From Neurospora tetraspora (taxonomy: Eukaryota; Ascomycota; Sordariomycetes; Sordariales; Sordariaceae): a DNA stretch of 64,000 bases. How positions within the stretch are numbered: position 1 is the first letter of the stretch; the number at the start of each line of letters is the position of its first letter. Positions 48,901 through 61,700 of the stretch are shown here, in pieces. The position numbers and the translations under genes were made by a program. The notes below the pieces were generated by a model. That model did no database searches. It had not been told where the DNA came from and worked only from the letters and a program-made list of their open reading frames with translations. The stretch is taken from the NCBI RefSeq assembly GCF_033439725.1, contig NW_026944383.1, positions 1,612,001 through 1,676,000 on the forward strand. Direction: 5' to 3'.

Positions 48901-51900
48901 CGCAGACAACAACATCTTCCCCATCATGACAGATATCCCATCAATCAATGGCACAGCGCACCAGCTCGGGCATTACAAATCCCCTAGGTACCATGTGCTT
49001 GCGCAGCGCAGTCATCACTCATCTTGGAGACAGGATTCATTTACTAACCTTCAGCTTTGCGGTCATGCTCAGTCTCGGTACGACTCCAAATCCCGTTGCT
49101 TCCTTTCCGTCCGTCTCTCTTAGGTTCCCTCCCGTGTCTGCTGAAACAACCGACGAAAAGGATCCATCCTTTATCTTTCATCTTCTCGGTCTGTCTTTAT
49201 CTCGGTTGTAACAAGGTTTGCTGGCTACAACCCAAGGTCGCTATTGCTCCGTATGAGCAGATCTTCTTGCTGGTTGAGGTAATGGAGATGGAGCTGACTT
49301 TGTTGAACCAAAGATGGGGCGACGGTGACTGGCCATCTTACGAGCTTGATGACTCCCTCGCCGCTTTCTGTGTTGCTTTCTGTGGCACCTACTCGTGTAT
49401 TTTCCAATCCCATCTTACCTAGATTTCTTCCTGTAAGTCCACGGGGCAATGTCCTGCGGTAATTGAAGGCTCCGGATACTGGCTGGACATGCTTTCGCAC
49501 GTCAAATTGAGGGTGAGACAAACCGTTCGGTCTTTTTCTGGGGAGAATGGCCTGATGATAAGGTGGACATTGCCCTATGTATGTCGGGATTTGGTGAGGA
49601 CGGTTGCCTGGGTTCTGTGTTACGGAAGCCAAAGAACCAGTCGAGCTCTGTCGCGTAAAGTTGCCTACGTTTCCTAGTAGGTTCGACAGTTGGTGCTGAA
49701 CTGTACAAGACGCGGTGCGTGGTCGACACACTGATAGAATGGTCAGCACTCAACTGTGGCAAGGAGCAGTTTTGGAGAGTTAAGCTCAACCGTAACGTTT
49801 GGAATCATACGGTCTAAGACCGTAGGGTCTCACGAGTCCTCACGGAGGAGATGGGGCCTTTTCAGATCAAGTACTTACACCGAGTCTCAGCCTTGCATTG
49901 CGGAGGGTTCAAACCGAAAGACACAGACACACATACACATTACGGGTTCCGCCACCAAGGTCCAAGATGTCTTGGATGATCCAAACGGGCCGTCGTGGCT
50001 ACCTGTGCTTTTGCTCCCATCATTCCTCATCCGTTGACAACTACCGGTTGTTGCTTCTGACTTTACTTTTGTCGATTTCTGACAGAGGCTCTCTTGACAA
50101 CCGACAGCTGCGTGTTGATAGCAATAAGAAAAGTTGAGTGAGACACTGGCTTTGAGATGGGATTCTTGCTGGTCTCAGCATTTCCCAAGCATGGCATTCT
50201 CTCCATCCAAAACCGCCCCAATGCAAGGGATGGTGCCACAACATTGGCGTTGAACGACGAGTAGGTAGGTAGGTAATTAACATGGAGAAATGAAGTGTTA
50301 TGCCTCTCACCCGGGCGTTAGTCGTTAGCGACTTGTGTGATACAAAATAACCATGAACAAGGTAAGATCTGACACCGACTGACTGACTGACTTGTCTGGC
50401 ATCGGGTACGGTGCCCCCAGCCCCAGCTCACCCAGCTCACCTTTGCCTCACCATACCACGCCCTCGTTGCCCTGGGGCAAGCCACGCTCCCTCTCCCCCA
50501 TGGGTTTGTTATTTTGATTATAAGACTTGTGCCAGAACCCTTCCTGGGGTTTTCTCTGATTCATCACTTTAGCATCAGCACTCGTCGCCACGCTGATGTT
50601 CACTTCACTCCTCCCGCTACTAGTAAAATGTGCAACTATACACAAGTAAGTAATAAAAGATTCCGGTTTACCCCGAGTATTGCGATGAAACATACACTGA
50701 CAGTAGAATCGCACAGAGAGAATATTCCTGCGGTCACATCAGGTGGCTCGCCTCTAAACACTGCGCCGATTATAAAGAGAGACGCAAGAAGTGCCAACCA
50801 ACAATAATGGACTTTGAGGAAAGGTAAGGCTCTTTTTGTTGTCTGCGCAGTTTTGACTCCCTCACTGTCGCCGGACCTCGCTTTTTCATCGGTGAAGCGT
50901 TGGTGAGACGTCGGTAAACATATGCTGATCTTGAGTGTCACAACAGACCACAAGCCGTGTGCGGCAACTGCAGACAGCCCGGCGAGCAACCACCATCGAT
51001 GACCGCCTTCATGAGAAAGCTTCTGCCAATGTCTTAGCCATGACAAACGTTTTCTGTCACATCGACTGAGCAAACCTCAAAGGGGATTAGGGGCTCACGG
51101 GGGCTGCAGGCACAGCAGCGAGATGGGCGCCAATGGGATGCAATCATGCTAATACGGGGAAAGGATGCGGCGTTTTTGGGGTCACAGGAGTTTTACTTTT
51201 TTCTTTTTCTTTTTTTCTGATTATTTTCTTTTCACTTTTCCACAAGTTGGCATTCAGGGATGGTACACGGTTTGGGCAGACGGCGGGCTGGCAAAGATAC
51301 CCCAAAGGCAACGAACGCCGAGATACCCGTACCCGACTCAGGGGTACACACGACATTGGAGTCTTTGTTTTTTAGGTTATAACGGGGAAACTTGTCCCAA
51401 CGGTTTATAAAGGAGTTTGAGGGGGAACTAAAGGGAAGGGGGGCACTAAAGCGGTGCAGACACAAAACAATGCTATTGACACATACATATGCCCACTTGA
51501 GCGCGTGTGTGTGGTTTCCGTACCCGGCGAACGCCCAGAGAGGCCCAGCTTCATGCATACCTAGTTCCCCATCCCATACCGGCACGCGTGGGAGACATGT
51601 GTACGGGATGTGAAGCGATGCTTTTGCTGCATCCCATGACATCCAGAAATGACAACTTCCATATTCAACCCGCGCGGGATAGGCGTCGGGCCGCTGAGCG
51701 TGCAGGAAATGCATATTGAACAGACAAATAGCATTTTGCTATTGCCGTCCAGCGTGGACGCTTTGCACTCTGGAAAGGGGGGTTGAACCACACAATGAAC
51801 CCCAACCCCCGCGAAAATCATGGACTTTGAGGGAAGCATAGGGACCTCGGGGCAGTCGGGATTGTCAGGGTCCTGGTCCCTCGAATGACCATCGAACCCT

Positions 51901-54900
51901 GGGAAGACGGCAAGGTGAAGACGGGGTAGCGCGAGCCGGATATGATTTCCGGCAAACCCCGGCCGACCACCATTCTCCTTACGTGACAGATTCTGGGTGC
52001 TTGAACTCGGGGAAAGCCAGCGGTGTATGTGTGCCGAATCAGATAGAGCTGGCGACAATGGAATGAAGACTGTGTCGTAAAATGTCTAGGAAAATCACAA
52101 CATCAATCCAAAGGTACTTGGTTCGTTTGTAAATACCTTGAATTCATCACACTGCCGACTGAAAAATCCGGGGTCCCCACACTGGGCGGGAAAAGACGAG
52201 GGGGGAGGTCCATGGAAAGACGGTTCGGTTCCAGGATGGCGACACGGAAAAAGGCCCTTTTCTCAGTTGCTTCTCGATAGTGTTCTAGCGCAACGTCGTA
52301 GTGGATAGACGGATTGCCATTCCTGGGGAAGGTGTTTGGGGAAATCAATCATGTGCTCCTTTCGACGCGGCATCTGAATTGGGGGTTGAGCTGACGGACA
52401 GTGGAAGGGGACACGCCATGTGCGCGGCGTGGGTTACACACAGTCCCATTGGTTCGGTAAGGGCCCTTGCAAACGAACCAATCAGGTCAGCCATTCGGCA
52501 TGTTCTCGTCCAGAATGAGTAAGAAAAGTCAAGGGGTCATGGGGATGATATTTGGAGTTTTGATCCCCTTTTTTTTCTTGCTCGTTCGGCACGCGGCCCG
52601 TTCCCCGCGTTTGATACTTGGCAAAAGGGGGAGAAGTGGCTTGAGAACCATTTTGCTAGTAAATGGGCGTCGGATGAGTTTAGACGACGGGACGGGAGCG
52701 GTTGAGCCGTGAGCGGGATTCGTGGGGCCTAGATTTTGGCGACTGGCGGAACTGGGATGCAGTCGCTGGGGAGCTGGAGAAGGACGCTCAGGACACTTTG
52801 TTTGTTCGAGCTTCCAGCTTCCAGCTTGTGAAACGGGAGCTCGCGTTGTCAGAGAAGAGTACTTGGGGGTTAAGCAAAGGTCCCACCGACGACCGCACCA
52901 CAACCCCCGAATAATGAGTCAACACGCACTGGATGTTGGGCCAAGAAACCGAAACCGACCACCAGGCGGTGAGTTTGACCGCGGCAGCGAATATGGGTTT
53001 GCAAGCACGTCGACAGGAGCTGGCGGGGGACGCTGAATGAGTTATGTGAAGCTGTGGCTTGTACTGCGTTTGGATGACTTGCTGCTTGCATGATATGTAT
53101 GAGACGGTGCAGCAGTGAGATATGTAGGTGACGGACCAAGGAGAGAGTACCAAGATTCACCTCCATCTACAAGCTGAAGGCCGCGTACAGACCGGCTACA
53201 TGGCATGTCGTGAGACCTCTGTCATCCACCGAACCAGAGCCCTGGAAGCCTTTGAGCGACCTCGGCTTCCACTGGCCCGTCAGTTCTCCCGTCTCCGACA
53301 GCCAAAAGATACCGGTCGTTGTTGGCTGGCCTCCATCTGTCGGTTACTGGCCCTGATTGCCAGCTCATCCATGCAATCCCATGCCAGGTTCCATGCGAAC
53401 GAAGCAGGTACGGGTTTGCAAGAAAGGGACGAATTGGTGATGGGAGAACACATGTTTACACATGTTGACACAAGCATGTACCTGTCGCGATAGGGCCAGT
53501 AGCCAGATGCAGCTGACGTATCTGAAATTTAATGCCGGCCACTTGGACCCCTTCATCACCAAGCCCGTCCAAAAAAAGGCACGGCCCCGTTTCCGTTTCG
53601 GTGTCGGTTGTTTGAATGCTGCGGGCCGGGAAAGATTCGGAACAGGAGGCAGGAGCAGGCCCATCCCCGGTCTGGTAATTCGAGCCACATGGACACATGA
53701 CATGCAGAAAAAAAGAAGTCGGCCCAGGAGACTCGCATCCACTTGCCATCCGCTGCCATCCACTGGGCCTGCTGAGGCTCGCACCAGCGGTCAACAACCC
53801 CAAAATCTCCGACTTTTTTCGACGGACCGACTTTGCCAATCGTGGGGAAGTGACGGCAAAAAGGGCACGGCATGTGGAAGCCCATCCCCCTTTGGGTTGT
53901 GCCCTTGTGCGAGGTACCGTCTGCTAGCAACCGATGATGCTGTGTCATCCAAATCCCGTCCCAGCCATCGATACCAGGCACGATCGACAAAGCAAAGACG
54001 TACAGGCTGAAAGGAAACGTTTTGAGTGACAGGACGGCCCAGAAATCAGCACTCTGGCGTCACGGGCGACGGAATGATGAAGGACGAATGGAGGGTGTCG
54101 TAGCGGAATGTACAAAAGCAAGCTCATGGTCGACTAAAAAGGGGAAAATGCGGGCCGCAGATGCCACACTTGCAGGCCCACTTGAGCCTGTTACAAAGCC
54201 TCTGATTGGTCGCCCCGTTTGGCTGGACAGGCTGCTTCTTATGGGCCCCGCCGTGCCCGCCATTTTGCGGGTTCGTGGTTGCGTCACAGCGAACCCGAGT
54301 GGAAGCGTGGAAAACGAAGGGGCCCAGTGTCTGTCGGTGGTCTCGTCTCCCAGCCCGACGGATGCTACGCGCCCATAGCGCTCTCCCAGTCGAACACACA
54401 GGGCACAGTACGCAGGTGCCAAGGGATGCTCATTGCTTCCACTTCCGCCCGTCCACCTAGCTGGCACCAATATACCACCACCACCTCACCCTCTCCATCA
54501 AAGTCTCGGTCTTTCTCCCTCTCACTTTCTGTCTCATCGCTTTCCGTAGTTGTCTCCAACTTAACTTCTCCATCTCCAGTCGAAACTTTCTACGAGCAAT
54601 TACCACCTACGTGTCCAAGCCAACGCGTTCTCGCAGACTGCCATCCCATCGACAACCGTCGCTGCCATCTTACACCGCAACCCAACACCGCGCCTACCAA
54701 AGTGGAACTTGGGACATCGGATCCGCCGAACCAAAGTCCCTCAGACTTTCCGGTACGAGAGCATTCGGACCTGCAGAACATCAAAACCCTCGAGGGCACC
54801 CGTTACCTTGTCGTCACTTTCCCGCCAGTTTTTCAAACGAACATATTCCACGAACATTATCTGCAACCAGCACCGGCAAAGACCATCCACTACACCACAG

Positions 54901-55205
54901 CTCAACCCATCGTGCAACTTTCAGCCAAGAGCCCTTGTCTTACAACGACATACGGACAAAAGGGTTTTTTACAGCTGGACCCCCAAGTTTACAGCGTACC
55001 AAGTACATACATTGGCCAGGACCAGGGTATAAAGACAAGTTCGAAAAATCTGCGGCGGTCCCTTGCTGGTGTGGCATGACGGATGACATCAATACACTAA
55101 GACCACGAACCACACCGACCTTGGGCGCCAGTGATACCTACTTGGCAACCGCCTTCCTCACTTTCTCTCCTCGCTCGAAAACAACCTAGCTCATCACCTT
55201 CCGCC
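45956..55205. other. Intergenic region before the coiled-coil gene
   Basis: Ordinary-GC DNA. At 46.0-47.4 kb several medium frames with protein-like composition occur on both strands (plus 46055-46429 and 46816-47076; minus 46281-46739 and 46771-47169), but none has a recognised domain or complete ATG-to-stop structure, so no gene is called. The rest, 47.4-54.2 kb, shows only short, mutually overlapping frames. The last kilobase is pyrimidine-rich and probably holds promoter and leader of the gene at 55206. Confidence 0.5.
54465..54600 (+). promoter_or_regulatory. Pyrimidine-rich tract upstream of the coiled-coil gene
   Basis: A C/T-rich stretch with repeated CCACCACCTCACC and TCTCTTTC-type words, 600-740 bp before the ATG at 55206. 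Such tracts are common near transcription starts of filamentous-fungal genes. The role is inferred from position and composition only. Confidence 0.35.
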
Positions 55206-57041
55206 ATGTCTTCCTCTACCATGACCAGGATGGGCGCCGACTCGTTCCTGCCTTCGGGTTCTATCGACACTAGCATGCGCTTCCCTCTTCCCAGTCTGGG
55301 CGCCGACTCTTCCTCGCTCATCTCTCCCCTCGCGTTGCCCCGAGGTGCCGCCGGCTACTTCGATCTTGCCTCAGTCACCAGCAATCCCACTCTGCAGGCG
55401 CCTTCCAAGCTTTCTGTCCCCGGACGCCACGTTTATTCACCACTATCTCCCAACTTTCGTGGCCCTGTCGCCGCTCACACGTCCAAGTTCATGTCGCCCA
55501 CCCTAGCGCCCATTCAACAAGGACTCCAGTATCAGTTCGAACAACAACGATCTACCAGCGTTCCTCCCAACCTGCGAAGATCCAAGTCAGGCCAGGCTGC
55601 AAAAGCCCAGCTCTCGATCCTCTCTCCGCCACTAACGACATCGATGGATGGCTTGAGTGCTTCCCCTGGCGATGCCTTTTCAGGTGTTTCGGTGCCGGCT
55701 ATCAGCTCTGTCTCTGCCGGACAGGCCCGCTCGGCTTTGGCGGACGCTGTGAACGCACCCTCGAACGCACAGATGGTCCGGCGCCTAGTCCAACAAAATG
55801 GCCGGATCAGAGAAGCCTGGGAAGCCGAGCGCAAGTACTTGGAAGCAAACAGGGAGCGCGCTGAAGAAGTGTATAAGGAGGAGCGAGCTCTCATGGAAGA
55901 AGAGAGGGCAGAATGGGAAGCTGAGAAGGCTGTGCTGCTACAAGAGATTGAACGACTCCAGCAACAGGTCGCTCATCTAGGAGGACAATCCAGCAACGCG
56001 AACCTTGCAGCCCTGGCGGCTGCTCATGCCTCTAATAATGGAATGATCGGCAACGTCCGCTGGGGCGAGGTTTCGCCTGAGAGCATGAGAAGCTCACGGT
56101 CTTCTCAAGGAAGCACGCAACATACGCAAGCTCAGCAACCGGAACAACCCAATCAGACTACTGTCAGCACAATTCCCGGTCCACAGGGTCCAGTAGTAGC
56201 CGACTCTATGGCTCAGTCTCCCGAGTTGCGGCCTAGCAGTCCCGCGCCTGTCGTCGATGTCCAGGCAATCCATCCAGAGCTCGAGGGAATCCCCATTAAG
56301 GCCAACTCGGTTCAAAAATCGACATTCACAGACGGCTCCGCAGTGGAAGCGCTCAAGTCCCCAACCAAGACTCCGTCACCACCCCCGGCCTCTAACATGC
56401 CCGAACCTGATGTGCCCGAACCCAGGTCGGAAAGCCCGGCAAAGGAGCAAACCAAGCAAGTCCTTCAGGCAGAAGCGTCGGTTCGTCTCACCATGCATGC
56501 TGGCCATACTCCGAGTCACTCCCTCTCTGTCCTGGCGACCGCTTCGTCTTCTGGAGTTGGCACCATCAATAGCAGTGGTAGCAGCACACCCACCTTGCAG
56601 CGCGGCGACGATATGACCAGTCAGGCATTTGGGGTAATAAGCGAACAAGAAGGCACCATCCAACTGGCGGAACAGGAGTCAGTGGTCTCCGAAGACCCTC
56701 CTGCGGCTTATGAGCCCGCGGAGGATCGCCCTCTCAGAGGTCCATTGATGGTTAGGAACATGCCCGCCCATGACGAGATCTTCTTCCGTAGGCTTTCCGA
56801 TAAGCTCGAAGAAGTCAGCAAGGACACCATGGCAGCCCTTCCTTCTGTTCTGAAGGATGCTGTTGTTGATGACGGCGAGCCGGGACCGTCGAATGCGGCG
56901 GAGAACCAGTCTGGCGATTCAAGCAAGGGGAAAGAAAACAGCAGCGGCTCTAAGAGCGAGGATGAAGCGGAATTGGATATCCCTCTCAAGTTGAGGCGTA
57001 ACAACAACTTTGGCGCTCCCTTTGGCGAGTACAAGTTCTGA
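55206..57041 (+). CDS. Uncharacterised coiled-coil protein (611 residues)
   Basis: Single-exon gene; function not recognised. The frame is open upstream to a GTG at 55131, but the ATG at 55206 sits in a good context (TTCCGCCATGTC) and gives 611 residues. Layout: a Ser/Pro-rich disordered N-terminus (1-185) with SPLSP- and RRSKS-type motifs that could be phosphorylated; a highly charged coiled coil at about 188-258 (MVRRLVQQNGRIREAWEAER and a following EER-rich stretch); a long disordered Ser/Pro/Glu middle; a second predicted helix near 520-550 (EIFFRRLSDKLEEVSKDTMA); and a distinctive basic-aromatic tail ending FGAPFGEYKF. There is no membrane segment or signal peptide. It is probably a cytoplasmic or cytoskeletal scaffold, but that is inference. 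Confidence 0.85.
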   Translation: MSSSTMTRMGADSFLPSGSIDTSMRFPLPSLGADSSSLISPLALPRGAAGYFDLASVTSNPTLQAPSKLSVPGRHVYSPLSPNFRGPVAAHTSKFMSPTLAPIQQGLQYQFEQQRSTSVPPNLRRSKSGQAAKAQLSILSPPLTTSMDGLSASPGDAFSGVSVPAISSVSAGQARSALADAVNAPSNAQMVRRLVQQNGRIREAWEAERKYLEANRERAEEVYKEERALMEEERAEWEAEKAVLLQEIERLQQQVAHLGGQSSNANLAALAAAHASNNGMIGNVRWGEVSPESMRSSRSSQGSTQHTQAQQPEQPNQTTVSTIPGPQGPVVADSMAQSPELRPSSPAPVVDVQAIHPELEGIPIKANSVQKSTFTDGSAVEALKSPTKTPSPPPASNMPEPDVPEPRSESPAKEQTKQVLQAEASVRLTMHAGHTPSHSLSVLATASSSGVGTINSSGSSTPTLQRGDDMTSQAFGVISEQEGTIQLAEQESVVSEDPPAAYEPAEDRPLRGPLMVRNMPAHDEIFFRRLSDKLEEVSKDTMAALPSVLKDAVVDDGEPGPSNAAENQSGDSSKGKENSSGSKSEDEAELDIPLKLRRNNNFGAPFGEYKF

Positions 57042-58248
57042 GGACCGACATCCATGACATCTGGTTAGACTTGTTACCACCAGCCCGCCACTTGGCAACA
57101 TTTCTTCCTGTATCTATTTACACACAGTACCGTTGGGTGTTCTGTGTGGTTTTTTGTGTTCTTTTTTTGGGTTTACACGGCGTTGGTGTTTACACCGGGA
57201 CTTCCCCATATCATTATACCCCCTTTACGTCGTTGGACGAAACGAGTTTATTTGATTTACTTTCTCCTTCTTGGATACACACGCATGCAACACGATGCAC
57301 ATGAGGAACAGAACAACGATAGACTGGCAACCCTTATTTTCGGCATTAATGCGGGGGACTGAACGCTATAAAACAAAGCCTCTGTCGATTCGGGCGGCAT
57401 TATAGAATGGTAATAGGGGACATAAATGGGAAAATTGATACCAGCAACACAAGCGAGGCAGCATTGGTAGTATGGCGGCTTTACTTCACTCACAGTCACC
57501 GAGGAAGCACCGCCATACCACTTCCTTTTCTTACACATAGCATGATATTCAAAACTTTCCATCACTTCGCCAGCATGAAAAGCCAATCAGAAGACATCAA
57601 TAGATAGCTAGCAACTTGAATAGTAATGATCAATTCATCAAGCATCAAGCATCGAAGCGAAGCAGACCTGGACTGGACAGCCCACAACAAGTGTCTCGTG
57701 TGTGGAGATTCGGGATTCCTGGAATGGAAAAGCTCTCCGGAGAAGCAGGAGAAGAGAAAGAAACATCCAAGTGGGACCGAACACATCCAATGGAAGCTTC
57801 TTTGCGGCACTGGATCCGCCTTCTCTCGGCTCGGGCCGATTGGACTCTTTGGAAGAGGCTGGTAAGCTGACCGGACCGCACTTTTTCGGGGTGGTTGACG
57901 ACAGTCTGACAGCATCGCATATAAGCGAGACTGGACTGTCGGTGACGACTGACGGCAGATGGCAGATATCAAGATGGCGAGGATGGGGGTCTCCTACACG
58001 AGACGAATGGACTGTGAGGACAGGACAGTTGCCGTGCTACACTACCTAGAAACCTGGACGGAAAAGAAACTCCTGTTGCCATGATGATCATTGGCGTGAT
58101 GAAACACGATGGGATTGATCGCCAGAGGTAATGAAGCATTGATCGTTTTGCTATGTCTGGGGCGGAGGGTGGGTGTAGAGCCCGCATTTATTGGCTTTGC
58201 GTAACGGGCTTGTAAAACAGTACGTACCACACCCCCAGTCACATCCTC
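57042..58248. other. 3' flank and intergenic region before the third A+T-rich block
   Basis: This begins with the 3' untranslated region of the coiled-coil gene. Frames up to 136 codons occur on the minus strand (57562-57972), but they overlap frames on the plus strand and have no recognisable domain. No gene is supported. Confidence 0.55.
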
Positions 58249-58264
58249 CCTCCTAGAAAAATAA
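58249..58264 (+). repeat. 16-bp direct repeat at the block edge, copy 1
   Basis: CCTCCTAGAAAAATAA, identical to 58541-58556. It marks the point where GC-normal DNA changes to A+T-rich DNA. Confidence 0.75.
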
Positions 58265-58793
58265 TAGTAAATATTTATGTGATACAAGATTTGTTAGCTG
58301 TGTACGTCAAAACTAGATGTACTACTAGAATATACGCGCGGTTTACGATATAATATAATTGCATTACTATTTTTTCGTATACTTTCGTATAATTTTGGTA
58401 ATGAATAGAGGGCATTTAGATAATGCGATTCCCGTTGTTTGCGACGAAATTACTATTGTTTTGAGAAAGTTACTAGTATTGTACGAAATTTAGTGTATTG
58501 AGGTAGTAAGGGTGTAGCAATCTTATCGTTAGTACGGTCACCTCCTAGAAAAATAAATAAAATAATTTATATATTAGTATTTTTCCCTACCTGCGTCTTT
58601 CTTATTTATTTTTTCATTTTTCCTTATATAACTACCTTCTATTAGTTGTAATAATACTACTACTACTGTTCTTTAAAATTCGCCGTCGTTATAAATTAAT
58701 AAGAATATTAATAGGTTGTCGGTGCTATAGATTTTTAAGAGTTTTTCGATTACAAGCTGGATTAGAATATTAACGATCCCTAGTATCATGGGG
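58265..58793. other. Start of the third RIP-type A+T-rich block
   Basis: TpA-rich DNA without frames, from the first 16-bp repeat to the LTR-like start at 58794. Its content is unknown apart from the repeats. Confidence 0.55.
58541..58556 (+). repeat. 16-bp direct repeat, copy 2
   Basis: Second exact copy of CCTCCTAGAAAAATAA. Together the copies enclose 276 bp (58265-58540) that could be an inserted element with a long target duplication. Confidence 0.75.
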
Positions 58794-61700
58794 CTAAGGC
58801 CCGGGCTGTAGCGCTCTAATCATCGACCAGAGCTATCATAAGGCGCCGTAGCTATGTCTATACAGCCCCCATCAAAACCTCGCATCTCCGGTAGAGCCGC
58901 TTCTCAAATAAAACTTTCCTTCTTTATAGAACTTTATTTAAATTATACGATTAGTATTTATATTAACTGTACTATCCCTATTATATTAGGTTCTATTATA
59001 ATAGACCTAATAGAATAGAATAAGTAGCCGCTACAGCAATAGTAATAGGGCCTGCCTACCCAAATGGCCGTAATTAGAATTCCCGTAGAATTTTCCACTA
59101 TTATAGCCGCTATAGTTATAGAATAAGAAGAAATTACGAGGTGAGAAGCCGTACGCTTCGTATAAAAGAAGGAAGATTTCGTTAGGATATTATTTATTAG
59201 CGACGTATTCGCCTAAATAGTAAGAATAGCGCTCAATATACAGTTTACTATTTAAAATTAATAGAATCCTCTCAATATTAATATAATTGCCGTAATAATT
59301 ACTATTACCCCAAGCGTTATAATTAGTACTATATAAAAAACCGCTCCTTATTATAATTTTAAACGTAAGAATATCCGCTAACCGAAATAAGATAGAACCC
59401 CCTCTACGTTTAATCTCTATATTACCCAATTGCACCTTATATACGAAGAAGAGAGGTCGGCGAGAACTATTACTAGCGATAAATCGGGCTAACTAATATT
59501 ATTGGACGCTTTCCCAGCTGATAAAATAGTTAAAGTAGAAAGTTTTTAGCGCTATAGCGGTATTAATAATATTTATAGACCTAAGGATTTCTTCGACTAT
59601 TTCGAATTAATTTTCAATAATAAGAATGAAAAAAGATTAGCCTTAACCCGCTTATGTATTATATAATAGAGAGAGAACTAATCCCTATTAAATTAACTCC
59701 TTACGTTCGAAAAGAATTTTACGAAAGTTAGAAGCCTTATTTAAAAAAATAATTCTAAATTAACCTAGTTAGAAACTTCTATCTAACGCTTTCTACGATT
59801 AATTAATTTTAATCTATATACCTAAGACCTATAATTTTTATATTAAATAATTAAAAGATATTATATAGAAGTTTAAAATTAGTAAGGCTTTCCGTAATAT
59901 TAGGGGTAATAGTAAAAGATATAGTAATCGTCGTTAGAGCTCCCTTTCCCGGCGCGACCTTACCCCTACCTTTAAATACCCTAAGGATATAAACGGTAAT
60001 ATTATAATAAACTATACTAAAATAAAGGGTAATTTTGGTAATAAGGACGCTAAGTATATTAAATAGGTCTTTTAAAACGAAAGAGATAAACGCCGTACTT
60101 TAGGTTTCTATTTCTATTGTAGAGCTAGCGGGTATATAGTTGGTAGTTATATATATTAGCTAGTATAACGTCCCCTTATTAATATTAAATTTATTAAAAT
60201 TAAATTTAAAGTAGAATTCGTATTGGAAAATAGTAGTAAGTATTTTTCCTCTAAAAAGTCGGAAAAAGAATAATTCCCTTATAAAGTCGAATAAAAGAAT
60301 ATTTTAGAATGTTAAATAAAAAAATAGGAATTAAAAGCTTTCTAAGACTTATAAAGATGAATATTATTAAAATACTTATCGTTATTAATAATAAAAATCG
60401 TTTCTATACTCTTATTAATAAAAGTTACTAGTAATATATTATAATTAGTAAAAGTATTGTTAAAAAGTTAAAAATTGTTATTATATTTACATTTAAGAAA
60501 TAAATACGAAGAGTTTTAATAGAAATAGAAGGGGTAGAAATTGAAGGGATTATTTATTTTAGGGTAAATATTTATAAATATAAATTTATTATTTATATTT
60601 ATATAATCCTTAAATTAAAATTCTCTATTATTTTAAAGAAATCATAGTTAATTATTATAAAGGTTGATTTTATCCCTTACAAATATAAATTGTAATATAG
60701 AGTAGCCGGTTATTAAATCCCGTACTTAGGATATTCCCTAAAGAATTTCTCCCTAAAAGCTAAGGAATTTAGAGAAATAGTATATTATTTAGTAACTACG
60801 TTCGTAATTATAGTAATTAGGATTAGGAAGAAGAGCGGCTAATAAATTGCGAAATTAATAATATTCGTAGTAAATTTATAAAATATTAAGAAAGCTTTTA
60901 AGCCTAAAATTAAGATAATGAATAAGGAACTATAAAAGAATTATCCTTATAAAGATATATAATTATTTATTCGTTTGAAAGTAAGAGGAGGCTAATAAAG
61001 TTAATCCTAACCGCTTAAGTATCGATTATAAAATTGAATTTAAAAAAGATAAAAACGGTAAGGAGCTGCCTCTTCCTTACAATTACCTTTATAATATATT
61101 ATAAGAAGAATTCTTAATATTAAAGAAAACCCTTAAAACTCTTCTCGATAAGGGTTTTATCTATATTAGTAATTTAATTACCACTACGCTAATTCTCTTT
61201 ATTAAGAAGCTGGGAAGAAGTCTTCGGTTTTACTATAATTATAGAACTCTTAATACTATTACTAAAATAAATTAGTACCTATTACTTTTAATTAAAAAAA
61301 CGTTTAGAATTATCATTAAAGCGAAATAGTTTACTAAGATAAATATCGTATAAGCGTTCTATAAAATCCGTATAACCGAAGGAGAGGAAGGGAAAATAGT
61401 ATTTCGAATTCGATATAAATTATTTAAGTAATTGGTTATACTTTTCCGATTATTAGGAGTACTAACGACGTTTTAATAGTATATTAATAGTATTTTAGAG
61501 AATTACTTTAATAATTTTACTTCAATATATATAGACGATATACTAATTTTTTCGTTAGGCTTTAAGGTAGATCATTTAATTAAAATGCGTAAAATCGTTA
61601 AATATATAACTATCATTAAACTCTACTTAGACTCTAAGAAATATAAATTTACAATAAAGAGTATTAAATATTTAAATTCTATTATGATTATAAATATTAG

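Noticed and set aside
54219-55189. Open frames of 286 and 192 codons upstream of the coiled-coil gene
   Set aside because: They overlap in different frames within pyrimidine-rich leader sequence and show no domain or codon bias; more likely promoter and 5' leader.
55131-55205. 25-residue upstream extension of the coiled-coil protein
   Set aside because: It starts with GTG, while the ATG at 55206 has a strong context.
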